A DNA stretch of 64,000 bases from Amycolatopsis sp. WQ 127309 (GCF_023023025.1 NZ_CP095481.1:3596001-3660000); one strand, 5' to 3'. Counted from the stretch's first letter, positions 43,476 to 51,592 are shown. The notes: generated by a model from the letters alone, not told the origin. Made by a program: numbers and translations.

Positions 43476-43581
43476 CCCGCACCTCCTGCGTCCCGACAGC
43501 TGCATTGCTGACCGCTCACGCGGTACGGGGGAGTCTACGGACAGGACGGCACGAGTCTCCGGAGTGAGAGCTGAACCACGC

Positions 43582-43866
43582 TCAGACGAGCGTCGGGCTG
43601 TGGCGCAGGTCGTCCGGCAACGGCGAGTCGAGCACGATCACGTCGTACGGGTTCGCGGCGTGCACCTTCGGCAGGTGCTCGGTGCTGACCAGCACCCACG
43701 GCTGGTGCTCGCCGCAGCAGTCGATCAGCCGGTCCAGCGCGGTGAAGGCGACCAGCGCCGTCCGGCCGTCCGGCGTGCGGCGCAGCTCGATCGACGCGCC
43801 CTGGGCTTCGCGGCTGGCGGGGCCGGTGGGGAGGTACAGCGCGGGGGGAAGGCTGGGGTTCGTCAC
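43582..43866 (-). CDS. SAV_915/SseB-like small protein
   Basis: The protein has 94 residues. The sequence [20 protein letters not shown], then [16 protein letters not shown] and a final strand [14 protein letters not shown], matches the SAV_915/SseB N-terminal-like group common in Streptomyces and relatives. The role is unknown. I start at the GTG at 43866 because the residues upstream are not protein-like. A promoter region of about 160 bp separates it from the divergent exported-protein gene. Confidence 0.75.
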   Translation of the reverse strand: MTNPSLPPALYLPTGPASREAQGASIELRRTPDGRTALVAFTALDRLIDCCGEHQPWVLVSTEHLPKVHAANPYDVIVLDSPLPDDLRHSPTLV

Positions 43867-44024
43867 CCGGACAACATAACCGGACACTCTCCGCTGTTCA
43901 TGCCCCCTTCGGGGCGTCCCCCTTTCGTGGGGTCGCGGTGAGGTGGTGCACCCCCGGGGGATTTCAGCCACACCCGCCGGGGCGCTGCCCACGCACGGTG
44001 GCGAAGCGGCTTACGCTCTGTCTT

Positions 44025-44747
44025 ATGCGGACTTCGGCAGTGCGGACGCCTCGGTCGGCGCTGCTCACCGCCGTGCTGGCCGCGGTGATCACGCTCGGCG
44101 CGATCGGCGCCGTGTTCCTGCTGCGCCCGCGCCCGGACGCGCCGGCGGACACCGTCTCCGAGCCCGCGACCGGCACCGAGCCGCCCGCCGTGACCTGCGG
44201 CGGCGGCCCGTGCCGCCAGCTCGCGGCGATGACCGTCGGCGGGACGCCGGTGGTGCTGCTGACCGACGCGGCCGGCGGTTCGGCGCAGGTGCGCGTCGGC
44301 CCGGAGCCGGGCACCGTGTTCGACCTGTCGCTCGCGCAGCTGGGCGCCCGGCTCGACGCGAACTCGCTGACCTGCATCGACGGCGTGGCGCCGACGTGCC
44401 TGATCCGCGGCGACGTCGGGGACGACGGCACCGGCGCGTACGGCGAACTGCTCGTCCGCGGCGGCGGAGTGTGGCGCGACCCGGGCAAGCCGTACTTCGC
44501 CGACGCCGGGACGCTCACGCTCTACGACGTCACGGCCGACGGCCGCCCGGACGTGATCGTGGTCCGCCACGACTGCCCGGACGCGGCGTCGGGCACACCC
44601 GAGTGCCAGGCGTCGCCGGTGCTGGGCGAGGTGTACGACGTGACGGGCAAGTCGCTCGGCTGCACCCGGAAGGTGACCGCGCCGTCGGACCTGCGCGGCT
44701 GGCCGGCCGTCCGCCTCACCCGCGCCGACCTGCGCGCCTGCCCCTGA
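44025..44747 (+). CDS. Membrane-anchored extracytoplasmic protein with Cys pairs
   Basis: The protein has 240 residues. One N-terminal helix (SALLTAVLAAVITLGAIGAV) leads to a Pro/Ala linker. An extracytoplasmic domain follows with six Cys, arranged as VTCGGGPCRQ, LTCIDGVAPTCLI and later HDCPDAASGTPEC. An FG-GAP-like Asp-rich strand (LYDVTADGRPDVIVVRHDC) is present. No enzymatic motif is apparent. It stands between accA3 and the symporter gene and ends at a very long hairpin. The function is unknown. Confidence 0.75.
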   Translation: MRTSAVRTPRSALLTAVLAAVITLGAIGAVFLLRPRPDAPADTVSEPATGTEPPAVTCGGGPCRQLAAMTVGGTPVVLLTDAAGGSAQVRVGPEPGTVFDLSLAQLGARLDANSLTCIDGVAPTCLIRGDVGDDGTGAYGELLVRGGGVWRDPGKPYFADAGTLTLYDVTADGRPDVIVVRHDCPDAASGTPECQASPVLGEVYDVTGKSLGCTRKVTAPSDLRGWPAVRLTRADLRACP

Positions 44748-44750
44748 AAC

Positions 44751-44803
44751 GCCGTGAAGGCCCCCTTCCCGGCTCTTATGGCCGGTAAGGAGGCCTTCAC
44801 GGC
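44751..44803. terminator. Long bidirectional hairpin
   Basis: Arms at 44751-44773 and 44781-44803 match at 21 of 23 positions around a 7-base loop; the outer part is GCCGTGAAGGCC against GGCCTTCACGGC, and the right arm is followed by TTT. It lies between the stops of converging genes and serves both. Confidence 0.8.
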
Positions 44804-44812
44804 TTTGCGGGG

Positions 44813-46165
44813 TTAAGCGTTGGCGGGCTCGGTCTGACGGGCGGTGGTGCCGTCGTCGCTGTGCTCCGGGTTGTCGGTCGGGGCGTTGAGGACCTCGTCG
44901 TCGAGGAGTCCTTCGCCGCGCGCCACGATCACCGGCACCGCGATCTGGCCGGCGACGTTCGTGGCGGTGCGCATCATGTCCATGATCGGGTTGACCGAGT
45001 AGATCAGCGCCAGGCCGACGGCCACCTGCTTGGCGTCGAGGCCGATGAACGACGTCGTCAGCGTGAACGCCGTCAGCCAGCCGGTGGTGCCGGCCGTCGC
45101 CAGCGCGCCGACCACCGCGACCACCACGATGCCGGCGTACTGCCAGAAGTTGAGCGACACCCCGGCCAGGTTCGCGACGAAGATCGCCGCGATCGCCGGG
45201 AAGACCGCCGCGCAGCCGTCCATCTTGGTGGCGCTGCCGAGCGGCGTCGCGAAGGCCGCGTACGCCGGCTGGACGCCGAGGTTCACCGCGGACTGGCGGG
45301 TCAGCGGCAGCGTCGCGGCCGAGGACTGCGAAGCGAACGCGAACTGGATCGCCGTGCCCGCCTTGGCGAAGAACTTCAGCGGGCTGACCTTCGCCACGAA
45401 CCGCAGCAGGATCGGGTAGACGACGAACAGCACGAGCAGGCAGCCGACGTACACCGCGAGCGTCGTCGAGAACAGCGGGCGGAACAGGGCGTCGCCGTAG
45501 TTGGACACGGCCGCGCCGATCAGGCCGATGATGCCGAGCGGGGCGAGCCGGACGATCCAGCCGAGGTAGCGCTGGATGATCTCGAAGACGCTCGTCGTGA
45601 AGTCCACGAACGGCTTCGCGCGGTCGCCGAGGCTGTACGCGGCGGCGCCGATCACCAGCGCGAGGAACAGCACCTGCAGCGTCTCACCGTCCGAGAACGC
45701 CGAGAAGAAGTTCTCCGGCAGCAGGCCCTTGACGAACGCGCTCCACGAGCCCCAGCTGTCGACGCTCTTCGCGGCCCGGTCGGCGTTCTTCGCCGTCGCC
45801 TCGACACCGCCGAGGCCACCCGCGCCGGGGTCGAAGAGCCGGCCGACGGCGATGCCGATCAGCGACGCGATGAACGACGTGATCGCGAACCACAGCACCG
45901 TCTTGCCGCCCAGGCGCGCGGCCGTTCGGCCGCCGCCCAGCCCGCGCAGGCTGGTGATGCCGACCACGATCGCCGTGAAGACCAGCGGGATCACCGCGAC
46001 CTGCAGCAGCGTGGTGAAGATGGTGCCGATCTGGTCGAGGAGATCGGTCAGCCAGCCGGCCTCGGTCTGCCGTGCGACGACGCCCAGGAGGGCGCCGACG
46101 ACGAGCGAGCCGAGAACCGCGGCCGCGAACACCCGCGGTTTGGTGTATGTCCGTACGAAAGACAC
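44813..46165 (-). CDS. Dicarboxylate/amino acid:cation symporter (DAACS)
   Basis: This 450-residue SLC1/DctA-GltP-type transporter has about eight membrane helices. The substrate-site hairpins are recognisable: SQSSAATLPLTRQSAVNLGV (HP1 serine-rich motif) and ATKMDGCAAVFPAI (the NMDGT motif in variant form). VGLALIYSVNPIMDMMRTATN is the final helix with the conserved Asp and Arg-type ligands. It would couple Na+ or H+ to uptake of C4-dicarboxylates or acidic amino acids. It ends with an acidic tail of about 30 residues. No regulator is adjacent. Confidence 0.88.
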   Translation of the reverse strand: MSFVRTYTKPRVFAAAVLGSLVVGALLGVVARQTEAGWLTDLLDQIGTIFTTLLQVAVIPLVFTAIVVGITSLRGLGGGRTAARLGGKTVLWFAITSFIASLIGIAVGRLFDPGAGGLGGVEATAKNADRAAKSVDSWGSWSAFVKGLLPENFFSAFSDGETLQVLFLALVIGAAAYSLGDRAKPFVDFTTSVFEIIQRYLGWIVRLAPLGIIGLIGAAVSNYGDALFRPLFSTTLAVYVGCLLVLFVVYPILLRFVAKVSPLKFFAKAGTAIQFAFASQSSAATLPLTRQSAVNLGVQPAYAAFATPLGSATKMDGCAAVFPAIAAIFVANLAGVSLNFWQYAGIVVVAVVGALATAGTTGWLTAFTLTTSFIGLDAKQVAVGLALIYSVNPIMDMMRTATNVAGQIAVPVIVARGEGLLDDEVLNAPTDNPEHSDDGTTARQTEPANA

Positions 46166-46264
46166 GGGGCGACTCCGGTGCTCGAAAGTTTCGGTCCTGC
46201 CTGGTGAGGACGACGTCAGGCCGAACCGAACTCTTCCAAATCACCCCATCGTGTGGCGTGTTTC

Positions 46265-46897
46265 TCAGGATGCGGGAGGCCGCCAGAGATCCACGACACT
46301 CACGCCGACCTCGGCCAGCAGGCGGCGCGTCAGCGGGAGGCTGAGGCCGATGACGCTGGTGTGGTCGCCGTCGAGGCCTTCGATGAACCACCCGCCCAGG
46401 CCGTCGATCGTGAACCCGCCGGCCACCCGCAGCGGCTCCCCGGTGCCGACGTAGGCGTCGATCTCCGCTTCGCTCGGCGTGCCGAACCGGACGGTCGTCG
46501 ACATCGAGCCGGACGCCTCTTTCGCGCGCACGCCGCCGTCGAGCCGGATGACGGTGTGCCCGGTGAAGAGTTCACCGGTTGTCCCCGCCATCGCGGCCCA
46601 GCGCTGCCGCGCGATGTCCGGATCGCCCGGCTTGCCGACCATGGTGCCGTGGATGTTCAGCATCGAGTCGCAGGCGATCACGACGGCGTCCGGGTGCGCC
46701 GCGGCGACCTGGTCCAGCACCGCTTCGGCCTTGGCCGCGGCGAGCGCCATGACCAGCTCGGCGGGCGTCGGATCGGGCAAGGCCGCGGCGACGGCGTCCT
46801 CGTCGACGCCGGAGACGAACACGGCCGGGTCGAGACCGGCGGAGCGCAGGAGGGCGAGCCGGGCGGGGGACTGCGAGGCGAGGATGACCGAATGCAC
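46265..46897 (-). CDS. maf: Maf-family nucleotide pyrophosphatase
   Basis: The protein has 210 residues. The N-terminal motif LASQSPARLALLRSAGL (family SxSPRR variant) and the following DEDAVAAALPDPTPAELV, DAVVIACDSML and TIDGLGGWFIEGLDGDHTSV blocks identify a Maf house-cleaning hydrolase acting on dTTP, UTP or modified nucleotides. The GTG at 46897 starts four residues before the conserved strand. In M. tuberculosis the Maf gene (Rv3282) lies beside accE/accD5; here about 8 kb of other genes sits between. Confidence 0.9.
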   Translation of the reverse strand: MHSVILASQSPARLALLRSAGLDPAVFVSGVDEDAVAAALPDPTPAELVMALAAAKAEAVLDQVAAAHPDAVVIACDSMLNIHGTMVGKPGDPDIARQRWAAMAGTTGELFTGHTVIRLDGGVRAKEASGSMSTTVRFGTPSEAEIDAYVGTGEPLRVAGGFTIDGLGGWFIEGLDGDHTSVIGLSLPLTRRLLAEVGVSVVDLWRPPAS

Positions 46898-47002
46898 CCC
46901 CGGAACGTACCGGGGCGCCCGTCGTGACCGAATTGTGACCGGCGCCACACCTCGGGACGAGTTATTTTGTTGTGGCTCGCAACATATGCGCGGAGGTGGC
47001 TG

Positions 47003-47137
47003 ATGACCGTGCGCGTGACGGACTCGCCCGCGACGTCGCGAGCGCCGTGGTGGGCGAAACGCCGGACCTCGAAGTCCCGGACGGCTCGCTCGTCGCCGGG
47101 CTCGGTGCCCGCGGCGTCGCCACCCGCGACGACCTGA
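47003..47137 (+). CDS. Possible small ORF (44 residues)
   Basis: The ATG at 47003 is preceded by GGAGG six bases upstream. The frame has about 90% GC at third positions, higher than the overlapping frame that begins at 46972. The product is Arg/Ser/Pro-rich and basic (APWWAKRRTSKSRTARSS) with no known family. A perfect 15-bp hairpin plus TTT lies 24 bases after the stop, as expected for a transcribed gene. It could also be noncoding RNA. The rest of 46898-47764 holds duplicated and repetitive DNA, described separately. Confidence 0.35.
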   Translation: MTVRVTDSPATSRAPWWAKRRTSKSRTARSSPGSVPAASPPATT

Positions 47138-47161
47138 CCGACAGACCACCGCTCCCGCGGT

Positions 47162-47216
47162 CCGTGTGGGCCTCCGCTCCGGAACCCGACCTCCGGAACG
47201 GAGGCCCACACGGTTT
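47162..47216 (+). terminator. Perfect 15-bp hairpin with short T run
   Basis: CCGTGTGGGCCTCCG (47162-47176) and CGGAGGCCCACACGG (47199-47213) match exactly, followed by TTT. It lies just downstream of the small ORF at 47003-47137. Confidence 0.7.
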
Positions 47217-47231
47217 CTCCCCCGGAACCGA

Positions 47232-47335
47232 CCGGAGGCCGGCACCTTCCCCCGCGGGATGCCGGCCTCCGGACGTTCCGAGCCTCAGGCGGTCGCGGCG
47301 GTCGCGGCCTCGGCGGTCGCCGGGGCCGGGGTTTC
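47232..47335. repeat. Duplicated 3' end of the MFS gene, copy 1
   Basis: About 104 bp here match 47713-47815 with only a few differences, including the gap between CGGCACC and CCGCGGGATGCC. On the minus strand it reads ETPAPATAEAATAATA and then stop, almost the same as the C-terminus of the MFS transporter (ETPAPATAEAETAATA). It contains the GCCGGCCTCCGG palindromic hairpin that follows the real gene. Array B2 lies between the two copies. Confidence 0.9.
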
Positions 47336-47344
47336 TTGTGGTGG

Positions 47345-47705
47345 TGCCGGTGTCTCGGTCGCGAGTGGCCCGTTCGTGCCGCCCGGCTGCGTCGAGAAGG
47401 GGCCACTCGCGCCACCTGCGTCGCGAACGGCCCGCTCGTGTCCCGCTGTTCGCGTCGCGAACGGGCCGTTCGCGCTCGCCAGGCTGCGTTGCGAAAGGGC
47501 CATTCGCGCCACCGGCGGTGCGAATGGCCCGTTCGTGCTCCACTGGTGCGCCGCGAGTGGTCCGCCAGGGCAGCTGCTGTGAGCAGGTCGCGGCCCCGTT
47601 CGGTGCTGCTGACTTTGTCGCGAAGGGACCGTTCGTAACACCTGCGTCGCGAACGGCCCGTTCGTGTCCCGCTGCTCGTGTCGCGAACGGCCCGTTCGCA
47701 ACCCG
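47345..47705. repeat. Repeat array B2: about ten copies of the 30-bp palindromic unit
   Basis: The units have cores such as GCGAACGGGCCGTTCGCG (exact inverted repeat) and GCGAATGGCCCGTTCGTG, spaced about 31 bp, with linkers like TCCCGCTGTT and CCACCTGCGT. They belong to the same family as array B1 (4990-5716). The array lies between two copies of the MFS 3' end. Confidence 0.85.
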
Positions 47706-47712
47706 GAAACGT

Positions 47713-47815
47713 CCGGAGGCCGGCACCCCGCGGGATGCCGGCCTCCGGACGGACGTTCCGAGCCTCAGGCGGTCGCGGCTGTCTCGGCCTCGGCGGTCGC
47801 CGGGGCCGGGGTTTC
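47713..47815. repeat. Duplicated 3' end of the MFS gene, copy 2 (in the functional gene)
   Basis: This is the partner of 47232-47335. It covers the last 17 codons of the MFS transporter gene, its stop codon at 47765-47767, and the adjacent inverted repeat CCGGAGGCCGGC / GCCGGCCTCCGG, which probably acts as its terminator. Confidence 0.9.
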
Positions 47816-49390
47816 CCAGCGCGGCTTGACCTTTCGCAGCATCGACGCCGAGATGACGCCCAGCAGCAGCACGCCCATCGGCAGCAGCATCGTCGCGCGG
47901 GCCGCGTCTGTCAGTCCACTGTGGACCGCTTCGGTGGCCAGCCGGCCGGCCTGTGCGGCGATCTCCGCCGGCAGTCCCGGCATCGGCGACGGGCCGCCCG
48001 ACGAACCGAACTCGCCCGTGTTCGCCGCGGCCTTGGCGATGCCCTCCGCGAACGGTGCCCGGTACTGCTCCGGCAGCTGCGAAGCCGCCTTCGTGGCTTC
48101 GTCCGCGATGGACGAGCTCACCTGCGCCTGCAGCATCACGCCGATCGCGGCGCTGCCGAGCACGCCGCCCACCTGGCGCGACGTGTTGAAGATGCCCGAC
48201 GCCGTGCCGGCCAGCCGCGGCTCGACCGAGCCCATCGTCATGTTGCTCATCGGCGAGAAGATGCAGCCGATGCCCAGGCCGCACACCAGCAGCGCCGGGA
48301 CGAAGCTCCACGGGCTGCTGTCCGGCGACGCCTGCAGCGCGATGATCCCCAGCCCGGCCGCGAGCGCGGCGAGCCCGAACATCACCAGGTACTTGCCGTT
48401 GACCTTGTCCGACGCGCGCCCGACGAACGGCGCCGCGATCCCCGACAGCAGCGACATCGGCGCGGTCAGCAGGCCGGCCATGGTCGGGGTCAGCCCGAGC
48501 ACCGACTGGATGTAGATGACCAGCGGCAGGAACATGCCGGTCATCGCGAAGCCGACGGTCGTCGCGGTGAGCGTCCCGGCCGAGAAGTTCCGGTTCGAGA
48601 ACACCTGCAGCGGCAGGAGCGGCTCGCGCTTGTTGAACCGTTGCCACACCACGAAAGCCACCAGCAGCAGCACACCCGCGCCGATGATCTCGAACACGGT
48701 GATCCCGCCCCAGACCGTGCCCCAGTCGTACTGCTGGCCGTTCTGGACCCCGAACACGATCAGGAGCAGCGCCAGGCTCGAGAGCACGATGCCGACGACG
48801 TCGAACGCGTGCGAGTGCTTCGGCTGCCAGTCCGGCACCAGCAGCACCGTCAGGACGATGGCGATCACGCCGATCGGCACGTTGACGAAGAAGATCCACT
48901 CCCAGCCGAGGTGGTCCACCAGCACGCCGCCGAGCAGCGGGCCCGCGATCGTCGCCAGCCCGGCGACGCCGCCCCACATGCCCATCGCCGGGCCGCGCTT
49001 GGCCGGCGGGAACAGGTGCGTGATGAACGCCAGCGTCTGCGGCGTCATCAGCGCGGCGCCAAGACCCTGCACGGCGCGCGCGGCGATCAGCATCTCGACG
49101 TTGCCGGACAGGCCGCACCACAGCGACGCGCCGGTGAACACGACCAGGCCCGCGAGGAACACGCGTTTCGGGCCGAAGCGGTCGCCGAGGCGGCTGGTGA
49201 ACAGCATCGGCACGGCGTAGGTGAGCAGGTAGACGCTGATCACCCAGACGACGGCGTTCAGCCCGGCGTTCAGCTCGCGCAGCATGGTCGGGATCGCGAT
49301 CGACACGATGGTCGTGTCGAGCAGGATCATGAAGAAACCGAGGCACAGCGCGCTGAGCGCGGCCCAGGGGTTAGCTTGTCTTGCGTTCAT
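47765..49390 (-). CDS. MFS multidrug efflux transporter (DHA2, 14-helix)
   Basis: This 541-residue EmrB/QacA-type proton-drug antiporter has helix 1 with the family motif D1 (FMILLDTTIVSIAIPTMLRE), motif A as SRLGDRFGPKRVFLAG, and motif C in helix 5 as GVAGLATIAGPLLGGVL. About 14 helices can be counted, with a final Pro/Ala/Thr tail. The gene overlaps the upstream PadR regulator gene by 20 bp, which implies control of the pump by that regulator. The 3' tail and terminator are present twice (47232-47335 and 47713-47815). The substrate is unknown. Confidence 0.92.
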   Translation of the reverse strand: MNARQANPWAALSALCLGFFMILLDTTIVSIAIPTMLRELNAGLNAVVWVISVYLLTYAVPMLFTSRLGDRFGPKRVFLAGLVVFTGASLWCGLSGNVEMLIAARAVQGLGAALMTPQTLAFITHLFPPAKRGPAMGMWGGVAGLATIAGPLLGGVLVDHLGWEWIFFVNVPIGVIAIVLTVLLVPDWQPKHSHAFDVVGIVLSSLALLLIVFGVQNGQQYDWGTVWGGITVFEIIGAGVLLLVAFVVWQRFNKREPLLPLQVFSNRNFSAGTLTATTVGFAMTGMFLPLVIYIQSVLGLTPTMAGLLTAPMSLLSGIAAPFVGRASDKVNGKYLVMFGLAALAAGLGIIALQASPDSSPWSFVPALLVCGLGIGCIFSPMSNMTMGSVEPRLAGTASGIFNTSRQVGGVLGSAAIGVMLQAQVSSSIADEATKAASQLPEQYRAPFAEGIAKAAANTGEFGSSGGPSPMPGLPAEIAAQAGRLATEAVHSGLTDAARATMLLPMGVLLLGVISASMLRKVKPRWETPAPATAEAETAATA

Positions 49391-49997
49391 CGTCGTCTTC
49401 CCTGGTGATGAGCGTGAGGTGGGGTGCGTCGCACTCCTGGAACGGGATCCGCCCGGAGCGCAGGTCGTCGCGGAGCCGTTCGGTCCACTCGAGCTCGAAC
49501 TTGCGGTGGTCGCAGCTGTAGCGCCAATCCAGCCAGTAGATCTCCGGCGTCTGGTCCTCCACGAGGCTCCGCACGACGGCGTCGTCCGCGGCGACCGCGG
49601 CGCGCAGGTGCACCAGCCGGTTCTCGAGCTCGATGAGCGACGTCTCGCGCCCCAGTTCGTCGATCACGGCGAGCCCGGAGAGGTACGCGGGGAACTCCTG
49701 GGCGAGATCGCCCAGCAGTTCGCGGCCACGCTGGTTGAACACGTCGAGCCCGGTCGGCGTCATGCCGTAGACGGTCCGTTCGGGCCGCCGGCCGTCGCGC
49801 TGCGTGTCGACGACCTGGATGTAGTTGTCCCGCTGGAGGCGCTCCACGGTGTGGTAGAGCGAGCCCGCCTTCACGTTGACGCGGGTGCTCACGTACCGCT
49901 CACGCATGAGCTGGGCCATCTCGTACGGGTGCATGGGCTTCTCGTGCAGCAGTTCCAGCACGGCGAGGCCGAGGGGGGTCAGCTTGGCCGAAGCCAT
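49371..49997 (-). CDS. PadR-family transcriptional regulator
   Basis: The protein has 208 residues. The winged HTH (about residues 5-90) has the PadR signature LGLAVLELLHEKPMHPYEMA, then VKAGSLYHTVERLQRDNYIQ and the wing RRPERTVYGMT. A C-terminal helical domain (ENRLVHLRAAVAADDAVVRS) mediates dimerisation and probably ligand binding. It is co-transcribed with the DHA2 pump, and PadR repressors typically respond to the pump's drug substrates. Palindromic sequence at 50036-50074 is the likely operator. Confidence 0.9.
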   Translation of the reverse strand: MASAKLTPLGLAVLELLHEKPMHPYEMAQLMRERYVSTRVNVKAGSLYHTVERLQRDNYIQVVDTQRDGRRPERTVYGMTPTGLDVFNQRGRELLGDLAQEFPAYLSGLAVIDELGRETSLIELENRLVHLRAAVAADDAVVRSLVEDQTPEIYWLDWRYSCDHRKFELEWTERLRDDLRSGRIPFQECDAPHLTLITREDDDERKTS

Positions 49998-50035
49998 GAT
50001 CGTTGGTCCCTCCGGGTGACTCCTGGTCGGTTATT

Positions 50036-50074
50036 CCACGTGGACTATACGGCGCAGACTATCCGGCAGTCCAC
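50036..50074. promoter_or_regulatory. Candidate PadR operator
   Basis: The region begins with the palindrome CCACGTGG (50036-50043). GTGGACT (50040) and AGTCCAC (50068) are inverted arms around two direct repeats, ACTATACGG and ACTATCCGG. It lies 39-77 bases upstream of the padR start. Confidence 0.5.
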
Positions 50075-50120
50075 GCCGATTTCTGTGACCGTGCGTACAC
50101 GGTCCGAGAAGCTTCTGCCT

Positions 50121-50154
50121 GTACTATGGTACGGATAGACGTATTATAGTACGG
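50121..50154. promoter_or_regulatory. Direct-repeat operator/promoter of the MNT gene
   Basis: GTACTATGGTACGG (50121) and GTATTATAGTACGG (50141) are near-identical 14-mers 20 bp apart. Each holds an internal GTAC palindrome and together they cover a possible TATTAT -10 box. They lie 19 bases before the MNT start and suggest autoregulation by its winged-helix domain. Confidence 0.5.
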
Positions 50155-50172
50155 GTACTGGAGAGGGTGCCG

Positions 50173-50796
50173 ATGGAGCTGAGCAGGCCACTGGCCACGG
50201 TGACCCCGACGTTGGACGGCGACGTGCTCGCCGCCCTGGCCGGCTACGAGGGCACGTTCACGACCGGTCAGCTGCACCGGGTGCTGGGCGCGCATTCGGA
50301 GGAGGGGATCCGGAAAGTCCTGCGACGATTGGTGCTGCAGGGAATCGTGAGCGCGGACCGCGTCGGCAACGCGTTCGCCTACCGGTTCAACCGCGAGCAC
50401 CTCGCCGCGGAGCACGTCATCGCGTTGGCGGGGCTGCGCGGGAAACTGCTCCAGCGCATCGAGGCCGCGCTGGACTCCTGGCGGCCGCAACCGAAGTACG
50501 GCGCGCTGTTCGGTTCGGCCGCGCGTGGTTCGATGACCGTCGAGAGCGACATCGACCTCGTGCTGATCCGACCGGACGACGTCGACGAAGATCGCTGGGC
50601 CCTTCAGGTCGGCGGTCTGGCTGCCGATGTTTCCCGCTGGACGGGTAATGACGCCCGGATCCTCGAATTCACCGTGACCGAGGTCGCCACCCGCGGCCGC
50701 GACGAGCCGGTGCTCGCCGACGTGCTGCGCGAGGGGCTCACCGTCGCCGGTCGTCACTCGTGGCTGGCCGGGCAGGTGCGCAAGGGAAAGAGCTGA
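50173..50796 (+). CDS. Winged-helix plus MNT nucleotidyltransferase-domain protein
   Basis: The protein has 207 residues. The N-terminal HTH (LAALAGYEGTFTTGQLHRVL, then RKVLRRLVLQGIVSADRVGN) precedes a minimal nucleotidyltransferase domain with the GS-x(10)-DxD motif in FGSAARGSMTVESDIDLVLI. MNT proteins pair with HEPN RNases as antitoxins, in some cases by AMPylating the toxin. Here the downstream HEPN reading frame is broken (see 50798-51056), so this may be an orphan antitoxin. An ATG at 50173 follows a GGAGAGG site. Confidence 0.85.
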   Translation: MELSRPLATVTPTLDGDVLAALAGYEGTFTTGQLHRVLGAHSEEGIRKVLRRLVLQGIVSADRVGNAFAYRFNREHLAAEHVIALAGLRGKLLQRIEAALDSWRPQPKYGALFGSAARGSMTVESDIDLVLIRPDDVDEDRWALQVGGLAADVSRWTGNDARILEFTVTEVATRGRDEPVLADVLREGLTVAGRHSWLAGQVRKGKS

Positions 50797-50797
50797 C

Positions 50798-51056
50798 GTG
50801 CGCACGAAGAGATGCACCCCGGAGATCCTCGGCGCTCTGCTGCGCCGGGTTGGGCGAACACGCCCAGGGGGAGAGCCACAATGACGCGGTGGAACTCCTG
50901 GCCGGGGTGGACAAGGATGCCGGCCGGGCGTTGCGGGCGCTCTTGGCGCTGAAGACGAAGGCGGGCTACAGCCACACCTCGGCCACGGTGGAGGAGTTCA
51001 AGCGGGCCGGTCGGAACGCTGAAGCCCTTGTGCTGCGTGCCCGTAAGCGGGGCTAG
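50798..51056 (+). pseudogene. Remnant of a HEPN-domain partner of the MNT gene
   Basis: The GTG at 50798 directly follows the MNT stop and starts a typical HEPN N-terminus (VRTKRCTPEI), but this frame stops at 50884. The C-terminal part resumes in another frame: ALCCAGLGEHAQGESHNDAV, later ALRALLALKTKAGYSHT, ending RARKRG. The middle, which in intact relatives carries most of the HEPN helices, is missing. An internal deletion with frameshift is the simplest explanation. An Arg expected in the CCARLGEH segment is Gly here. The stop lies in a CTAG shared with the converging DinB gene. Confidence 0.65.
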
Positions 51057-51553
51057 ATCTCCGGGCCGGTGACGCCGTCCAGCTGCTCGCGGATGATGTC
51101 CGCCTGGCCGGCGTGGCGGGCCGTCTCCTCGATGACGTGCACGTAGATCCAGCGCAGCGTCACCTCGCCCAGGTTGTGGTGCACGCCCGTGTCGGACAGC
51201 TCGTGCGCGGCCGCTATGCGTCGTGAGATCTCGCACTGTGCGTCGTACTCCGCGAGGAGTGACTCGACCGTGTCTTCGTTCGTGGGGAAGAACTCGCCCG
51301 CCGGGCGGTCCGGGAGGTTCGGTTCGCCCGCCAGGACGCGCTGGAACCACGCCTGCTCCATCCAGCGCAGGTGCTTGAGCAACCCGCCGATCGACGTTCC
51401 GGTCGGCACCGGGCTGCGGCGGGCGTCCGCCTCGGACAGGCCCGCGACCTTCGCGCGGAAGATCGCCCGGTAGTTGTCGGCGAACGCCGAGAGCAGGGCG
51501 CGCTCGTCGGCGACACCCGCGCGCGCCGCCAGGTCCAGGTGGGGGTCGGTCAT
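51053..51553 (-). CDS. DinB-family (DUF664) protein
   Basis: The protein has 166 residues in a four-helix bundle. Motifs SIGGLLKHLRWMEQAWFQRV and RWIYVHVIEETARHAGQADI carry the three His (HLRW, HVIE, RHAGQ) that bind a divalent metal in this family. Some members are bacillithiol or mycothiol-dependent transferases. The start at ATG 51553 gives MTDPHLDLAARAG; a GTG nine bases earlier is also possible. It converges on the HEPN remnant, and the two frames share the palindromic stop CTAG. Confidence 0.85.
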   Translation of the reverse strand: MTDPHLDLAARAGVADERALLSAFADNYRAIFRAKVAGLSEADARRSPVPTGTSIGGLLKHLRWMEQAWFQRVLAGEPNLPDRPAGEFFPTNEDTVESLLAEYDAQCEISRRIAAAHELSDTGVHHNLGEVTLRWIYVHVIEETARHAGQADIIREQLDGVTGPEI

Positions 51554-51592
51554 GCGCCCCACGTTAGCGGCTGGGGCAATCCGTTTAGTGGA

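Noticed and set aside
47285..47701. Open frame of 138 codons ending like the MFS transporter
   Set aside because: It is made of repeat array B2 plus the duplicated MFS 3' tail, with no start signal or family match.
46898..47764. Insertion sequence or prophage scar at the maf end
   Set aside because: No transposase, integrase or target-site duplication is visible; the duplicated segment is a host gene end.
46972..47829. Plus-strand frame of 285 codons across the maf-MFS gap
   Set aside because: Third-position GC is lower than in the overlapping 47003 frame, and most of it runs through repeats and the antisense of the MFS gene end.
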